Origin: Muscardinus avellanarius
Lineage: Eukaryota; Chordata; Mammalia; Rodentia; Gliridae
NCBI GenBank assembly: GCA_963383645.1
Contig: OY726557.1
Coordinates: 124,226,223 to 124,290,222, forward strand
Direction of reading: 5' to 3'
Length of the DNA: 64,000 bases
Shown here: piece by piece, positions 45,263 to 57,085 of the stretch
Position numbering within the stretch: position 1 is the first letter of the stretch
Layout: the number at the start of each line of letters is the position of its first letter
Translations under genes and position numbers: made by a program
The notes under the pieces: generated by a model
Told to the model about the DNA's origin: nothing
The model's database searches: none
What the model saw: only the letters and a program-made list of their open reading frames with translations

Positions 45263-45602
45263 CATCTGTTCAGTTTTGATCTTCTGTTTTACCATGACCA
45301 TATAGTAAGCTTCAAAGTTCTCTATTTCTAGAAGATAGAGTTTGAGAAAAGTTATAAACCAGCATCATTTTCAATGTAACCTGAAGATCACAAAGGGAAA
45401 GGCTCCGAGGCTCACAGTGATAATTAGAACTGTTGATGAGGGCTTTGATTAATTCTGATTGGATTTTGCTAACCTGTCTTGCATGCCTTTCCACTGCTAA
45501 AATATTTGGATTGAGGTATACTCAGTGGAGACAAATGTTTTTTCTGAATCTCTAACCCCCTTGTAGGACTGGTAGGAGAACCTCAAACCTGGCCTGATCT
45601 AG

Positions 45603-45604
<2 letters not shown>

Positions 45605-45652
<48 letters not shown>
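45605..45652 (+). repeat. (TAA)n microsatellite
   Basis: About 16 uninterrupted TAA units. Confidence 0.97.
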
Positions 45653-45656
<4 letters not shown>

Positions 45657-45990
45657 TAGAGGCGGTCATGACAGTTTTGCCTAAGACCTGATTCTACACT
45701 GCTCATCATGTTAAGAAAGAAGGGGCTCCACATGGTACCTTATCCTAATGGAAATCACCTGCTTGATTCATCATTCCCTAAAATCATTTTTGGTTCCATA
45801 TTAAAATAAATCTATCTATACTCTTTCATATCTGGTGTTTTTAAATTCATTCATTGAACTGCATGGGTTCTGTTAGCCCTTGTTTTCTGTCCCATGTTCT
45901 GTGTTGTGTCCATTGCTCACACTTTCTCCTTTCTCCTGGAGGTTGATTTACTTTTTATGTGATGCAAATAAAAGGACATTTTTCTGGAAA

Positions 45991-46701
45991 CAACCATTAG
46001 CATCCTGAACATACACCTAAAAAGTGGGCAATAGTTTATATCCTTAGGAGATTAATATCTCCTTTGGCAAAACTGAGGCTTTAAACTGGAACTGTATTAT
46101 TACTTTCAGTTTGAATATTCAAAAATTCTAATCAGGGCCTCAGTACCTTACATGTAAGTAGTGAATCATCTAGATCTAAGTACCTTATAGCTGTTACATA
46201 AACTGCCTTGTACGGATATAGCATAGGGTCTAATCTCCCAGAAAGTTCTGAGTTTGCTTGTGTGATTTGTGTGATAGGGCTGTAGGACTGTGCGGATACT
46301 TGTTAGAAAGGCATAATTTGGGGGAAACATGAAAAACTACTGCTTTGAAGTCGCCAAGTAACTTGTATGGAAACTAAAATTTGAAAAGTGAGGGATTAGT
46401 ATTTTCCTGAAGTTGGCTTGTATAAAAGTCAGACATCTAGATAGCCCCTGCCTATCTATTATCTGAAGAGATAGTATCCTAACCTAAGGATCGTGTGACT
46501 AGTAGAACTGCACTTGGCACACAAAAGCCACTCATTTTGCATGTATCATGGAGAGAATGTATCGTTGCATTTGCTGTTTATCTCCCTGTTCTCCCCTTTG
46601 TGCTTCCAGACCAGTCTAGGACTTGTATACTTAGTGCAGGGACCAAAAACAAATTATTTTTTCCTTCTCCACTAAAATGTAGAAACAACCACAGTTTTGA
46701 T
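45991..46701. other. Intergenic after VWA5A, no gene seen
   Basis: Short open frames only. The frame at 46495-46800 runs into a SINE and is not a gene. Confidence 0.45.
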
Positions 46702-46714
46702 AAGTACAGATTTA

Positions 46715-46909
46715 GTTGGGCTTGGTGGCGCACGCTTATAATCCCCATGCTTGGGAGACAGGAGGATTGCGCAGGTTCAAAGCCAGCCTCTCTGGCTTAA
46801 GAGACTGTGTTTCCAAATAAAATATAAAAATAGGTCTGGGAGTGTAGCCTGGAGGTGGAAGGGTTTCCAGGAACCCTAGTACCACCAAAAAAAAAAAAAA
46901 AAAAAAAAA
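46715..46909 (+). mobile_element. Type II B1-dID SINE with TSD
   Basis: Complete, with an A24 tail and perfect direct repeats 'aagtacagattta' at 46702-46714 and 46910-46922. Confidence 0.92.
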
Positions 46910-47214
46910 AAGTACAGATTTATTTCCAGTGTGAGCTCTCATGATGAAGTATTTTGCCCACTATAAATTCTTCAATATCTACATTCTCAAATGAACAATT
47001 TAGCTTCAGTATTAATTCCAAAACATAGATTATTTTGATACTCTAATTGCTCAATGAATAATAGAATATTTGATTCCTATTTGGAGCTTTTAAAATAAGG
47101 TGCAAATCATTCATTGGGTATATGGCATTGATCATTAAGTAGATGTCTATTGATTGGTTTAGTTGGTTAAATATTGACTCCTAGTAGTCTCTTTTCTGTG
47201 CATATTTTTATACT

Positions 47215-47665
47215 CTTAGTATTGAAACAAGAAGGAAATTATGAAAGGAGATAGATAAATCTTATGCAACAAGATAGATAAGCCTAGAGGACATTATACT
47301 AAGTGAAATTAGATATATACTAATGATACCACTTCTATGATGATTCAAAACAGTAGAACTCCTAGAAGCAGAGAATGAGATTCTGGTCCAGGGACTTGGA
47401 AAAGAGGAAAAGTATTAGAAAAAAAGGCTAATTTCATCTACACAAATATTCTGTTAAACAAAATGAGTGAGTCTCCAAGATTTACTGTATAACAATTGTA
47501 CAGGGCCTATAGCTGATAATATTGCATTTTGCATATAGAAATCTATGGTATAGATTGCATTGGTGGTTTCATGGTATATACTTATCTCCAAACTTGAGTT
47601 GTACACATTAAATATACACAGCTTTATATATATTGATAATACCCACAAAAGAGGTTTTAAAGAAA
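47215..47665 (+). mobile_element. Ancient L1 3' end
   Basis: Blocks typical of old mammalian L1 3' ends: 'gacattatactaagtgaaat', 'tacagggcctatagctgata' and 'gttgtacacattaaatatac', then an A-rich tail. Heavily decayed. Confidence 0.65.
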
Positions 47666-48169
47666 AAAATAAGGAAATGCTGTTTTTAAAAAATAGGCAC
47701 TAGAGTTTGAGTCAAAATAGTTACTGCAGGACATAGTACTTCTCAGTGGCTGAAATAAATAAAGTTCAACTACTGAGAAGGCAGCGTCTTAAACAACAAA
47801 ATAAATATATCTCAGGAACCAAAACAGATCCAGGAACCTCAGCAGAAGGAATCCTGAAACCCTGAACTGCAAGATCCACTGGGAAAAAAAAAAAATCAAG
47901 CATTGTATCTGCTGCAGACACAGCCAGGCCGCCAGCGCCAGAGCGGGTTGCCAGCCCAAACCACAATTCCTGGACCTGACTGACACCAATGTGGCAAAAT
48001 AACCCAAGAGTTTGAAAACGGATGTAGAGCTCCAACATCTTTTGCAGCAAGCAGCGCCTGAGCCAGAAGCCCATGTACTCAACAAAGGCGGGACCACAGT
48101 GGCACAGCGAGTCCTCCAGACACTTGGATCAAGGAAGCCAGGTATCTGAGTATTCAGAGAAGCTGTGGG

Positions 48170-48860
48170 TCTTAGTGTGTACCCCAGGTCTGGCACTAGC
48201 CCTGGGTGCCTGTCCCCCGCCCCAGGTCCCAGAGCTATCCCCATGCTCCCTGCCTACACCCCAGGACCTACACTAGTTGTCTGTGCCACCCGCATCCCTA
48301 GACCCAGCGCTTACCTTGTGTGCCTAGCTCACGTGCCCTCCCAGAGCCTTGGCGCTAAATTCGCGGTCCCTGCCTGCTCCCCAGGATGGCACTAGCTGTG
48401 TGCACCCTACCTGTGCCCTGAGACCGGGTGCTAACCTTGGGCACCCAGCCCACGCCCAGGGTCCAGCACTAGCCGTGTATGCCAGGCCTATGCCCTGGGA
48501 CCTACCGCTACCATCTTGCACCCTGCCTGAGCCCAAGACTAGTGCTAGCTTCTGTGCCCCACCTGTGCCCCTGACCCAGCACTAGCTGTCTGCACCCACC
48601 CCACACCCCGAGACCAACCACTAGCTGTCTGTGCCCTCCTCATGCCCCGAGACTCGGCGCCAACCTAGATCACCCAGCCTGTGCCCCAGGTCCAGCACTA
48701 GCCCTGGGCACCCTGCCCGAGCCTTGGACTGGGTGCTAGGTATTTGCGCCCACCCGTGTCCCGGGACCAGCTATAGTGGTGCACCCAGTCTGTGCCCAGT
48801 GACCCAGCAGCACTCTGGCGGTAATTGTGTGTGCCCCGGGACCCTACAGCAACCCTTTCC
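48170..48860 (+). repeat. Tandem 5'UTR repeats (about 45-60 bp units)
   Basis: About a dozen imperfect units combine 'gtgccccgggacc', 'cagcactagctgtctg' and 'tgcccacc'. These look like promoter monomers, as in some rodent L1 families. The open frames here come from the repeat. Confidence 0.85.
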
Positions 48861-49925
48861 CCAGGGTGCACCTTGGGACCCCCACAGGCTAGCCCAGTTA
48901 GAATTTTCAGAGACACAGGAAAAATCCTCAAGGTGCAATACCTGCAAAGGGCCTCAAGGGGAGGTTCCAAGACTACTTTGGACACCCTCCACCCCTACAG
49001 TAGGCTAATCACAGACCTGAGTCGGTGGAGAGTGCAGAGGTACTGAATACAGGCTGGAAATACACAGAACCCAGGACTTGTACAGAATTTATTAACAGTG
49101 ACACTAGATGCCCTTATACCTAAACCCAAAGCTGTCAAAGGCAAGAAAGGGGTCCAAACACCCAGAGAGTGGCTTAAGAAGCTGACAATAGAGTACAGAG
49201 CAAACTAAGAGACATTGGATTATACTCCGAAAGCTACCACAGCAATCAGACATTCAGATATTATATGGACCCGACCCCATATTTGTAAATTAGTAGGACT
49301 TTTTTTTAGCTTTTTTGTTTTTTTGTTCTTTTTTTCCTTCTTTTTTTTCTTTTTGTTTTTTTAAATATATATATTTGAAAGCTTGCTTTGTTTTCTGGTC
49401 TCATACAGTTGCTAGTTCTCTTTATTTTATTTATTTTATTCTTTTCCTTTTGTTCATCTTTCTTACAATTTTTCTTTTTCCTCTTTTGGTTGTTTTTTTT
49501 CTTTGATTATATAATAGTTAGCTTTTGTATCTTGTGTTGATACTTTATTTGTGTTTGTTTGCTCCTTCCCCCATTCCTCTTACAAACTTCCCTACTCTAG
49601 CCTATCTACTCTCTTCCCTCAAAACTTTTTACTGTATTATATCTCCTTGTTTAACATTCAAAGTATTTCATATCTCCATACTTAAATACCCTACTAACTA
49701 CAAGAGTCCTACTATTTAACTCTCTCTCATTCTCAACAAGATATTACCGTATTATACTTAAATTCTTAATCAACTTAAACATATCCTCCACCTAACCTGA
49801 CTCCTGTACCCATCACCCCAGCTCCTCCCCCATCACCCAACCCTCACTATTGGAAAAAGTACTGCTGACCTGCTGACACCTCTAAATTCCTAATACTAAG
49901 ATTGGATTAGATATAATACTGACAA

Positions 49926-50804
49926 ATGATAGGCAGACATCAGAAAAACAGGCCTGAGAACCTTGAAAATACGAGAACCAGGAATAATGAAGAGACAACA
50001 GAAATCATGAATACTAACCTACAAGAAATACACGAATGGGAGTTCAGAATCATGAGCTACAATATGATGAAAAGCTTTAAAACAAGTCTACAGAAAATGA
50101 AGGTGGAAATAGAAACATTGAGAAAGAATCAGAAAGAGGTCTGGAATGAAATGAAAGAGTCAATAAATGAAATGAAGACAGAAATAGAAGGAAGTTCTAG
50201 AAGGTTAGATGAAATGGAAAGTAGACAATCACCATTAGAAGACAGGTTATTCAAAACCGAAAACATAGTCAACAGCATACAGAAGCCATTACAGCAACAA
50301 AACCTAAACATCAAACAACTATGGGACAATATGAAGCATCCTAAATTACAGATAAAAGGCATTGAAGAAGGGATAGAGGTACAGACCAAGGGAGTCCATA
50401 ATCTCTTCAAAGAAATAATTTCAGAGAATTTTACAAACATGGAAAGAGACTTGGATCTCCACGTTCAGGAGACATACAGAACACTATTAAGACAAGATCA
50501 AAGAAGAACGTCCCCATGCCATATATTAATCAAAATGACCAACATAGACATCAAGGAAAGAATCTTAAAAGCAGTGAGAACAAAAGGACAGGTGACATAT
50601 AGAGGCAAAACAATAAGAATCTTCCCAAAGTGTATATCCCAAGTCATGAATGCCAGGAGAGACTGGTATGATGTGATCCAGACCCTGGATGAAAACAACT
50701 TCCAACCAAAACTTCTATATTCAGCAAAACTATTATATTCAAAATTAATGGAGAAACAAAAGTGTTTTAAGATAAGCAGAACTTCAAAAATTCATGAATT
50801 CTAA
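49926..50804 (+). pseudogene. L1 ORF1 of the second lineage
   Basis: 292 codons: a basic N-terminus, a long coiled coil (residues about 50-140, 'LRKNQKEVWNEMKESINEM'), then the RNA-recognition and C-terminal parts ('NLFKEIISENFTNMERD', 'KMTNIDIKERILKAVRTKG'). The last ~25 residues continue in another frame to about 50,870, so there is a late frameshift. Confidence 0.88.
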
Positions 50805-50952
50805 GCCAACACTAGAGAAAATACTTAAAGAAATAAACCATAAAGAAGAAAAAAGAAGCATACTCCAGAACCAGAGAAGAGAAGAGGTTGATCAGCAGGG
50901 CATCTAAGTAAAGAAGAAATAATATTATATCCAACAGAAGATAGAACACAAA

Positions 50953-51115
50953 ATGACAGGAAACAAACACGATATTTCAATAATAATACTGAATGTCAAA
51001 GGGCTTAACTCTCCAATAAAAAGATACAGACTGACAATGTGGAATAAAAAACATAATCCATATATATGGTATTTGCAAGAAACTCATCTTATAGCAAAAG
51101 ACATTCAACACTTCA
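50953..51115 (+). pseudogene. L1 ORF2 N-terminal stub
   Basis: Endonuclease start with '[17 protein letters not shown]' and 'WYLQETHLIAKD', then L1 homology stops. Confidence 0.85.
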
Positions 51116-53008
51116 AAATTAGTCTCAGTTCAGTTATTCTCTAGTTATGTGATCTTTAAGTTACTTAATATGTATTTTTTCACGTCTTTTCTCGGTACCA
51201 TGTACTTCAAAAATTTCTTTTGGGATTTATGTAATGAATTTAAAAATTTAAGAGCTTATAGTGAATTAGTAACTGAACATTAACTATGAAAATCCATCAT
51301 TTTTATTTTGGTATGGTGTGCAATCTTTTATTCTGGTCACCCTCTTATGAATGGGTCCCCTACATGAATATTTTTCTTTAGAACTATGTACTTGAGAATA
51401 TATGCTGACATTACATGCATAATAAATAGTAACTGAAGATATGTTTCTATTAAAGAGTAGTATGTGTTAGAAATAAATATGTAGCAGAAATAAATATGTA
51501 CAGATACTTTGAAACGTGATGCAACAAATGACATGGTAGGCAAAGTCCTGGAGGAACAAAAGGTGACCACATCGGGATGGCACTAAAGGCAATCTGATGC
51601 TAGACTTAGAGCCTATTCCACCAGCAAATAACCTTGGGGGAACATATTTCATACTTTAGAGCATCCCTCCTGATGAAATCATTACTACTATCTCAGGGTG
51701 AGATGATGAGTGAAAGTGATGAACTAATTGCTCCCTCTGAGCGCTTGCTGAGCTCCAACCAGGGCTTCAGGGGACCAGGAAATACTTCCAAGGAGGCAAC
51801 CCAGAGAGAGTATGTATCAGTGTCAATTGTGCAAACCCCAGGAGACTTGATTTTTTATAAGTAGGGGTATGGAAGTTCCTTTCGCTGGAGCACATGGTGC
51901 TCTGCTCAGAAATGGTAAATGTAAGGTTTTCTTATTGCCTTTTGGAAAAGCTGGCCAGGTATACTGTGAGTATTCAAACTTCTATGCATACTTCACTGTT
52001 AATCTTTTCTCATCATAGGCAAAGAACAGTGACCTTTGAGAGTCTTTGCTGAGCAAGGGAAGAGGATGAGGAGCTCATAGGAATCTGAGTTGCTCAGAGA
52101 GACTATTTTGGTGTGGCTGAAATTAGTAATAATGAGGCATCATCCCACCACACCCTCTAGTACATTGAGTTTATCTCTTTACTGTCTTGATTTTTGCCCA
52201 ATTTTAGGGTGATAGGGGTGACTAATTATGGCTTGTTTATCCTTAGGTGGTATTTTTCAGTGGCAATTTTTACCATATATGACTGGACTTGCATTTCCAA
52301 TGTGGCTCTTCAATGTGAAAGCTCCTGTATCAAACTAATGGCAAGATCTAATGTCTAAGGGGTGGGAAAAGTCTGTTATATAATCCCTAAACCAAATAAG
52401 ATTTTACCTAAGTATGTTCTAAAGTCAAAACTTTAAAGACCAGGAAAGTAAGATGTGAAGACTTTGCCCATCTTTGTATAAAGCAATGATAAGAACCCAT
52501 ATGGAAGGGTGTTATTGCACATCAGAGACGTAGGCTATCTTAGAAAGTAGAGGTACACAGGGTGGGCTTAATGAATGATTAAGGGCACACGCAGACAGTG
52601 GAAGGAAGCATATTCAACCCAGAAACCTTGGGTGACTTCTTTTATGTTTCTGTTTCAATTTCCTATAACTCTGAATAGTTTTCTTATAGATACATTTAAA
52701 AAACAAATCATATCCTTAAAATGCTGTGCCAGTCCTTGGAAGATAGCAAGCATCCAATAAATGGTGTTCGTACATGTACATATACATACAAGTGCTGTTA
52801 CTATTATTATTAAGTGAATAATGAAAAGAGGAGCCTGTACCTTTCAGGTACCATACCTTGCTCTTGACTCATATACCTACATCATTAGTGCTATTATTTT
52901 TGCTTGTATTCAGTATGGGTCACTGTATTGTCTACTTCCTTCTTTTGGATAGTATTTCTGAGTTGCCTTTAGTCCACTCAGAAAATATTGAAAGGAACTG
53001 AAGAATTG
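51116..53008. other. Intergenic, no gene seen
   Basis: No recognised repeat or coding region. Open frames are short and lack known motifs. Confidence 0.45.
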
Positions 53009-53022
53009 GAGCAATATCTTTT

Positions 53023-53232
53023 TTTTTTCTTTGCGGGTCTGGGGATGGAACCCGGGGCATTTGACCTCCAAGCTACACCCCCTACCCTATTTTTTATTCT
53101 TTATTTTGAAACCGGGTCTCACTGAGTTGCAGAGGGCCTCACTAAGTAGCTGAGGCTGTCTGCAAACCACGGTCCTCTGGTCTCAACCTCCCGAATGCTG
53201 GGATTACAAGCGTGCACCACCATGCCTGGATT
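53023..53232 (-). mobile_element. B1-dID SINE with TSD
   Basis: Complete reversed type I element. Direct repeats 'gagcaatatctttt' at 53009-53022 and 53233-53246. Confidence 0.92.
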
Positions 53233-53309
53233 GAGCAATATCTTTTGACAGAATTAAGGCTCTTTGCACCCTCAAATCTGGAACAGTGTAATCTGAAGAT
53301 GATGTAATC

Positions 53310-53550
53310 TAGCCAGGCAAGGGGACAGAAGTCTGTAATCTGAGTACTTGGGAGGCTGAGAGAGGAGGATTGCAAGTTCTGTCTTTTCAAGACAGCTTCA
53401 GGAAAGTAATGAAATTCTCAAAATCTAGCAAGACCCTGTTTCAAAATAAATAAATAAATAAGTAAATAAATAAATAAATAAATGTTGGGGAATACAGCTC
53501 AAAGGCAAAGTGCCCTTGAGTTCAATCCCAGTATCACACACACACACAAA
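53310..53550 (+). mobile_element. Diverged B1-dID SINE
   Basis: Head 'agccaggcaaggggacag', linker expanded to (AAAT)n at 53442-53481, ID-like half, CA-rich end. Confidence 0.8.
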
Positions 53551-53601
53551 GGATGTTATCTAAAGCTTCTCAAAGTCCATTCAATCCTGTTGATTTAGTA
53601 T

Positions 53602-54045
53602 TTATTTATTTATTTACTTTGGTGCTGGGGACTGAACTCAGCGGCATTATACCTCTGAGCTATACCCCCAACCTTTGTTTTATTTAACAAAGAGTCTTGC
53701 TAAGTTGTTGAGAGTCTCTCTAAACTGCTGAGACTCGCAGCCAGGCATGGTGGCACATGCTTGTAATCCCAGAGCTTGGGAGGCTGAGACCAAAGGATCA
53801 CACAGGTTCAAAACCAGCCTCAGCTACTTCGTGAGGCTCTCAGCAATTTAGTGAGACCCTGCTTACAAATAAAGTATAAAATAGGTCTGGGAATATAGCC
53901 TGGAGGTAGAAAAGCCTCTGGGTTCCACCCCTAGTACCACAGGAAAAAATAATAAATTGCTGAGACTCATTTCAAATTTGTAAATCTCTTGTCTCAGCCT
54001 CCTAAGTACTGGGATTACAGGCATATGCCACCACACCCAGCTTTA
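53602..54045 (-). mobile_element. B1-dID SINE split by another SINE
   Basis: ID-like half and linker at 53602-53738. The 7SL-like half resumes at 53955-54045 ('ctcagcctcctaagtactgg'). The gap is a complete + strand SINE. Confidence 0.85.
53741..53953 (+). mobile_element. B1-dID SINE nested in a SINE
   Basis: Full type I element. The duplicated target is 'aaactgctgagactc' before and 'aaattgctgagactc' after (one mismatch). Confidence 0.88.
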
Positions 54046-54815
54046 GTACTTTTATTTAGTAAAACACTTACTTAGAAATAATTACAGAATGTCAACATTA
54101 AAGGAAGGCACTTAAAGAACTTAGTTTCATATATGTGAAATAAAGGAAGGCTTTACTTAATATTGAGAGTTTGCCAGATGCTTTTCAGAGATACGATTGT
54201 CATAATAATTATGATTTACATTTTATAGAGAATGAAACTATGTCTATGGACTACATTATGTATATTATCTGAAGTAGTATAGCTATTTACGTGTCAGAGC
54301 CAGGATTCATTTTGAGTGATCTGCTTTCTAATACAATGTTTTCCTGTTATTTTGCAGAAGGTAATGAATAGTGGGAGTTTGTTACTTAAAGATATCATGA
54401 GAGCTCAAAGTATATATGTGCTCAAAGAGAAGAAATCCATGGGGAAAAGGTTTCTGACTTGAAAATGTTTTGAGTGTGTCTCTAAACTTCTGTTTTGATC
54501 ATAGAAGGCAATCATCGACCTTTGCAAACTATTCCTTCTTAGAACTGAATGCACTGACTAAAAAAATAACCATTTCTTACTCCTTGAAATTTTTACATAC
54601 ATTTTGCAGTTACCCTTTATGACAAGGCAAGTCACTCCTATTTTTTTATTTACTTATTTATTATTAATTAATTAGCTAATTAATTTGTGTGAGGGGTAGA
54701 GTGTGTGCATCTCTTTAAAAATATAGTCAAAGCACTCATCAGTAAAAAGCTTGATAATTGATAGTGGTGTCCAAATCTTGGTGTTTTGGATATATTTTCA
54801 AGATAAGATTTTCTT
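54046..54815. other. Upstream of the olfactory receptor
   Basis: AT-rich. Olfactory receptor genes usually have a spliced 5'UTR. Acceptor-like 'cattttgcag' (54600-54609) and 'tattttcaag' (54793-54802) are possible, but neither is proven. Confidence 0.35.
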
Positions 54816-55757
54816 ATGGCTATGAGGAATCGCTCCATGGTGACTGAGTTTATCCTGCTGGGCATCCCGCACACAGAGGGCCTGGAGACCACGCTCTTTG
54901 TCCTGTTCTTGTCCTTTTACATCTTCACCCTCATGGGGAACCTGCTCATCTTGCTGGCGATTGTCTCCTCCACTCGGCTGCACACTCCCATGTACTTCTT
55001 CCTGTGCAAGCTGTCCATCTTTGACATATTCTTCCCGTCTGTGAGTTCTCCCAAGATGCTATTCTACCTCTCTGGGAACAGCAGAGCCATCTCCTATGCA
55101 GGCTGCGTGTCCCAGCTGTTCTTCTACCATTTCCTGGGCTGCACCGAGTGTTTCCTGTACACGGTGATGGCCTACGACCGCTTCGTTGCCATCTGTCTCC
55201 CTTTACGCTACTCCATCATCATGAGCCACCGAGCATGCGCCATCTTAGCGGCGGGGACCTCATTCTTTGGCTGCATCCAGGCCATCTTTCTGACCACTCT
55301 TACCTTCCAGTTGCCCTACTGTGACTCCAATGAGGTGGACTACTACTTCTGTGACATCCCGGTGATGCTGAAGCTGGCCTGTGCAGACACCTCGGCCCTG
55401 GAGATGGTGGGCTTCGTCAGCGTGGGCCTCATGCCGCTCAGCTGCTTCCTCCTCATCCTCACCTCCTACAGCTGCATCGTCTGCTCCATTCTGCAGATCC
55501 GCTCTGCTGAGGGCCGGCGCCGTGCCTTCTCCACCTGCAGCGCCCACCTCACTGCCATCCTGTTTTTCTACATGCCAGTGGTGCTTATCTACCTCCGGCC
55601 AACCCCAAGCCCCTGGCTGGATGCAACTGTTCAGGTCATGAACAACTTGGTCACCCCCATGCTGAACCCCTTGATCTACAGCCTGAGAAATAAGGAGGTG
55701 AAATCGTCACTGAGTAAGGTCCTACGTCAGCTGGGCCTCCTTCCCGAGCAGTTGTAG
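54816..55757 (+). CDS. OR10D3: Class II olfactory receptor, OR10D subfamily (OR10D3-like)
   Basis: An intact single coding exon of 313 residues, the usual size of this odorant-sensing, Golf-coupled seven-transmembrane receptor family. Family marks in order: N-glycosylation site N5-R-S, GN at 41-42 (TM1), LHTPMY at 55-60, MAYDRFVAIC at 118-127 (end of TM3), conserved cysteines C97, C169, C179 and C189, FSTCSAHL at 238-245 (TM6) and PMLNPLIYSLRN at 281-292 (TM7). Residue 128 is Leu where most class II receptors have His. A second in-frame ATG at 54822 gives a start (MRNRS) more like the human protein. The subfamily call comes from recalled similarity to human OR10D3 and from the position next to VWA5A. 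The exact orthologue is unverified. GC content is much higher than in its flanks. Confidence 0.93.
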   Translation: MAMRNRSMVTEFILLGIPHTEGLETTLFVLFLSFYIFTLMGNLLILLAIVSSTRLHTPMYFFLCKLSIFDIFFPSVSSPKMLFYLSGNSRAISYAGCVSQLFFYHFLGCTECFLYTVMAYDRFVAICLPLRYSIIMSHRACAILAAGTSFFGCIQAIFLTTLTFQLPYCDSNEVDYYFCDIPVMLKLACADTSALEMVGFVSVGLMPLSCFLLILTSYSCIVCSILQIRSAEGRRRAFSTCSAHLTAILFFYMPVVLIYLRPTPSPWLDATVQVMNNLVTPMLNPLIYSLRNKEVKSSLSKVLRQLGLLPEQL

Positions 55758-56858
55758 AGAGAGATGAGTAGCTAGCATTTTACATGTCATCTCTGACAAA
55801 ACATCTTGCTTTGGTTCTCATAAAGAATCTTGAATTTGAGAGCACTGATACTATTATTATCTCTCCTTTGCTACACTGGGAAACAAGATGCTAAGAGTTA
55901 AAGCAACTCAACTAAGGACACATAAGGAGGAAATGTCTGACTGAAGACTCCATGACTAGCTTTTGACTGTGAAAACTTTGATCTTTTGGGGACATCACAC
56001 TGCTTACAAAGAGGAAAAGATTCCTCCCAGTAAGCAGAACAATCTAGACCTTCTGCTCTCCAACCTGTAGTGCCTTCAGCCGTTCTCATCCTTACTCCTC
56101 TTCTTTCTCTTTTCACCTTGGGGCTTTTTTGTCTTGGCTTCAGGTGGCCTTGGATAAATCATCATTTTATTGGCTGTGGGTTCTTGAGAAAGTGGCTTCA
56201 ATGGCATCCTGTAACTCCAGAAACACTAAAAACCATGTATAAAGACAAAGACTTCTGGCTAGGACCTCAGGTGGCCCAGATGAGGCAGAGCCACCAGTAT
56301 GAGGGATCATTTATCAATCCAATCTTTTGGGCTTCAGGCCTTGGCTCTGAATGTGTGGCATGTAAATAAGAAAAGAGATCAGTTACAGGAAAGAGATGAG
56401 TCTGGGGAGAGAGGCCTGCATTGTGATTCTAGATGTTAGAACATCTGGACTTATCTTCATTTTGCTCAGTGAAACAGGAGGCATATGAGGTCCACACTTT
56501 GTTCTCTGTGTCTTTGCTTCTTTCTTTAATGAAAGGGTTTGACTTTGGTTTTTTCCCCTGCATTTCTTGACTTTTCTTTTTGACTGAAATAAGCTATGAA
56601 CAGGAAATGTGCTGCTTCAATCAGGCGAGCTATTATTTTCATGACTGAATTTATTAAGAATCCTATCATGCTTGAGAAATATTGCTGCTATGAAGTTTGT
56701 TGGGGAGGAAAATTGATCAAATTTTGTTATATGCATGTATGAGCATCCCAAAAATGATACTCATTATTCTGTATAATTAATATGTACCAACAACAAATTT
56801 TTAAATAAGTTCTATCTACAAACTAAAATGAAGTTTTTTTTTTTAAAAAAAGGATGAC
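55758..56858. other. Intergenic after the receptor
   Basis: No gene or repeat recognised. Confidence 0.45.
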
Positions 56859-56859
56859 A

Positions 56860-57085
56860 TAATAAGCCAGGCATAGTGGCACATATCTGTAATTCTAGTA
56901 CTTAAGAGGTTGAGACAGGAGGACTGCAAGTTCTAGGCCAGGCTCAGGAATGTAATGAGATGCTCAACAACTTCTCAAGACCCTGTTTTGAGATTAAAAT
57001 AAATTAAATAGGGCTGAGGATATAGCTCAGAGGTTGAACAGCCATAGGTTCAAACTTCAATACCAAGCACTAAAAACAAACCCAA
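56860..57085 (+). mobile_element. B1-dID SINE
   Basis: Head 'aagccaggcatagtggcaca', linker 'gagattaaaataaattaaat', ID-like half ending in an A-rich tail. Confidence 0.85.

Larger units (their letters stand above)
44652..45990 (+). promoter_or_regulatory. VWA5A: VWA5A 3'UTR with candidate poly(A) signals
   Basis: Two canonical AATAAA hexamers are visible downstream of the stop, at 45805-45810 and 45967-45972. A GT-rich stretch lies at about 45,895-45,920. The 3'UTR would contain a SINE (45,055-45,262) and a TAA microsatellite. Which signal is used is unknown. Confidence 0.4.
47700..51115 (+). mobile_element. Second L1 lineage, 5' end present, 3' part missing
   Basis: A long 5'UTR (about 47,700-49,920) with tandem GC-rich repeats, then ORF1 (49,926-50,870) and the first ~55 codons of ORF2 (50,953-51,115), ending abruptly in the endonuclease. 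Loss of the 3' part is the reverse of usual 5' truncation. ORF1 and 5'UTR differ strongly from the L1 at 13-20 kb, so this is another L1 lineage. Confidence 0.82.

Noticed and set aside
48073..49046. Proline/cysteine-rich open frames of 65-125 codons
   Set aside because: Generated by the tandem repeats of the L1 5'UTR.
55260..55641. Antisense and alternate-frame open frames within the receptor
   Set aside because: Shadows of the GC-rich olfactory receptor coding exon.
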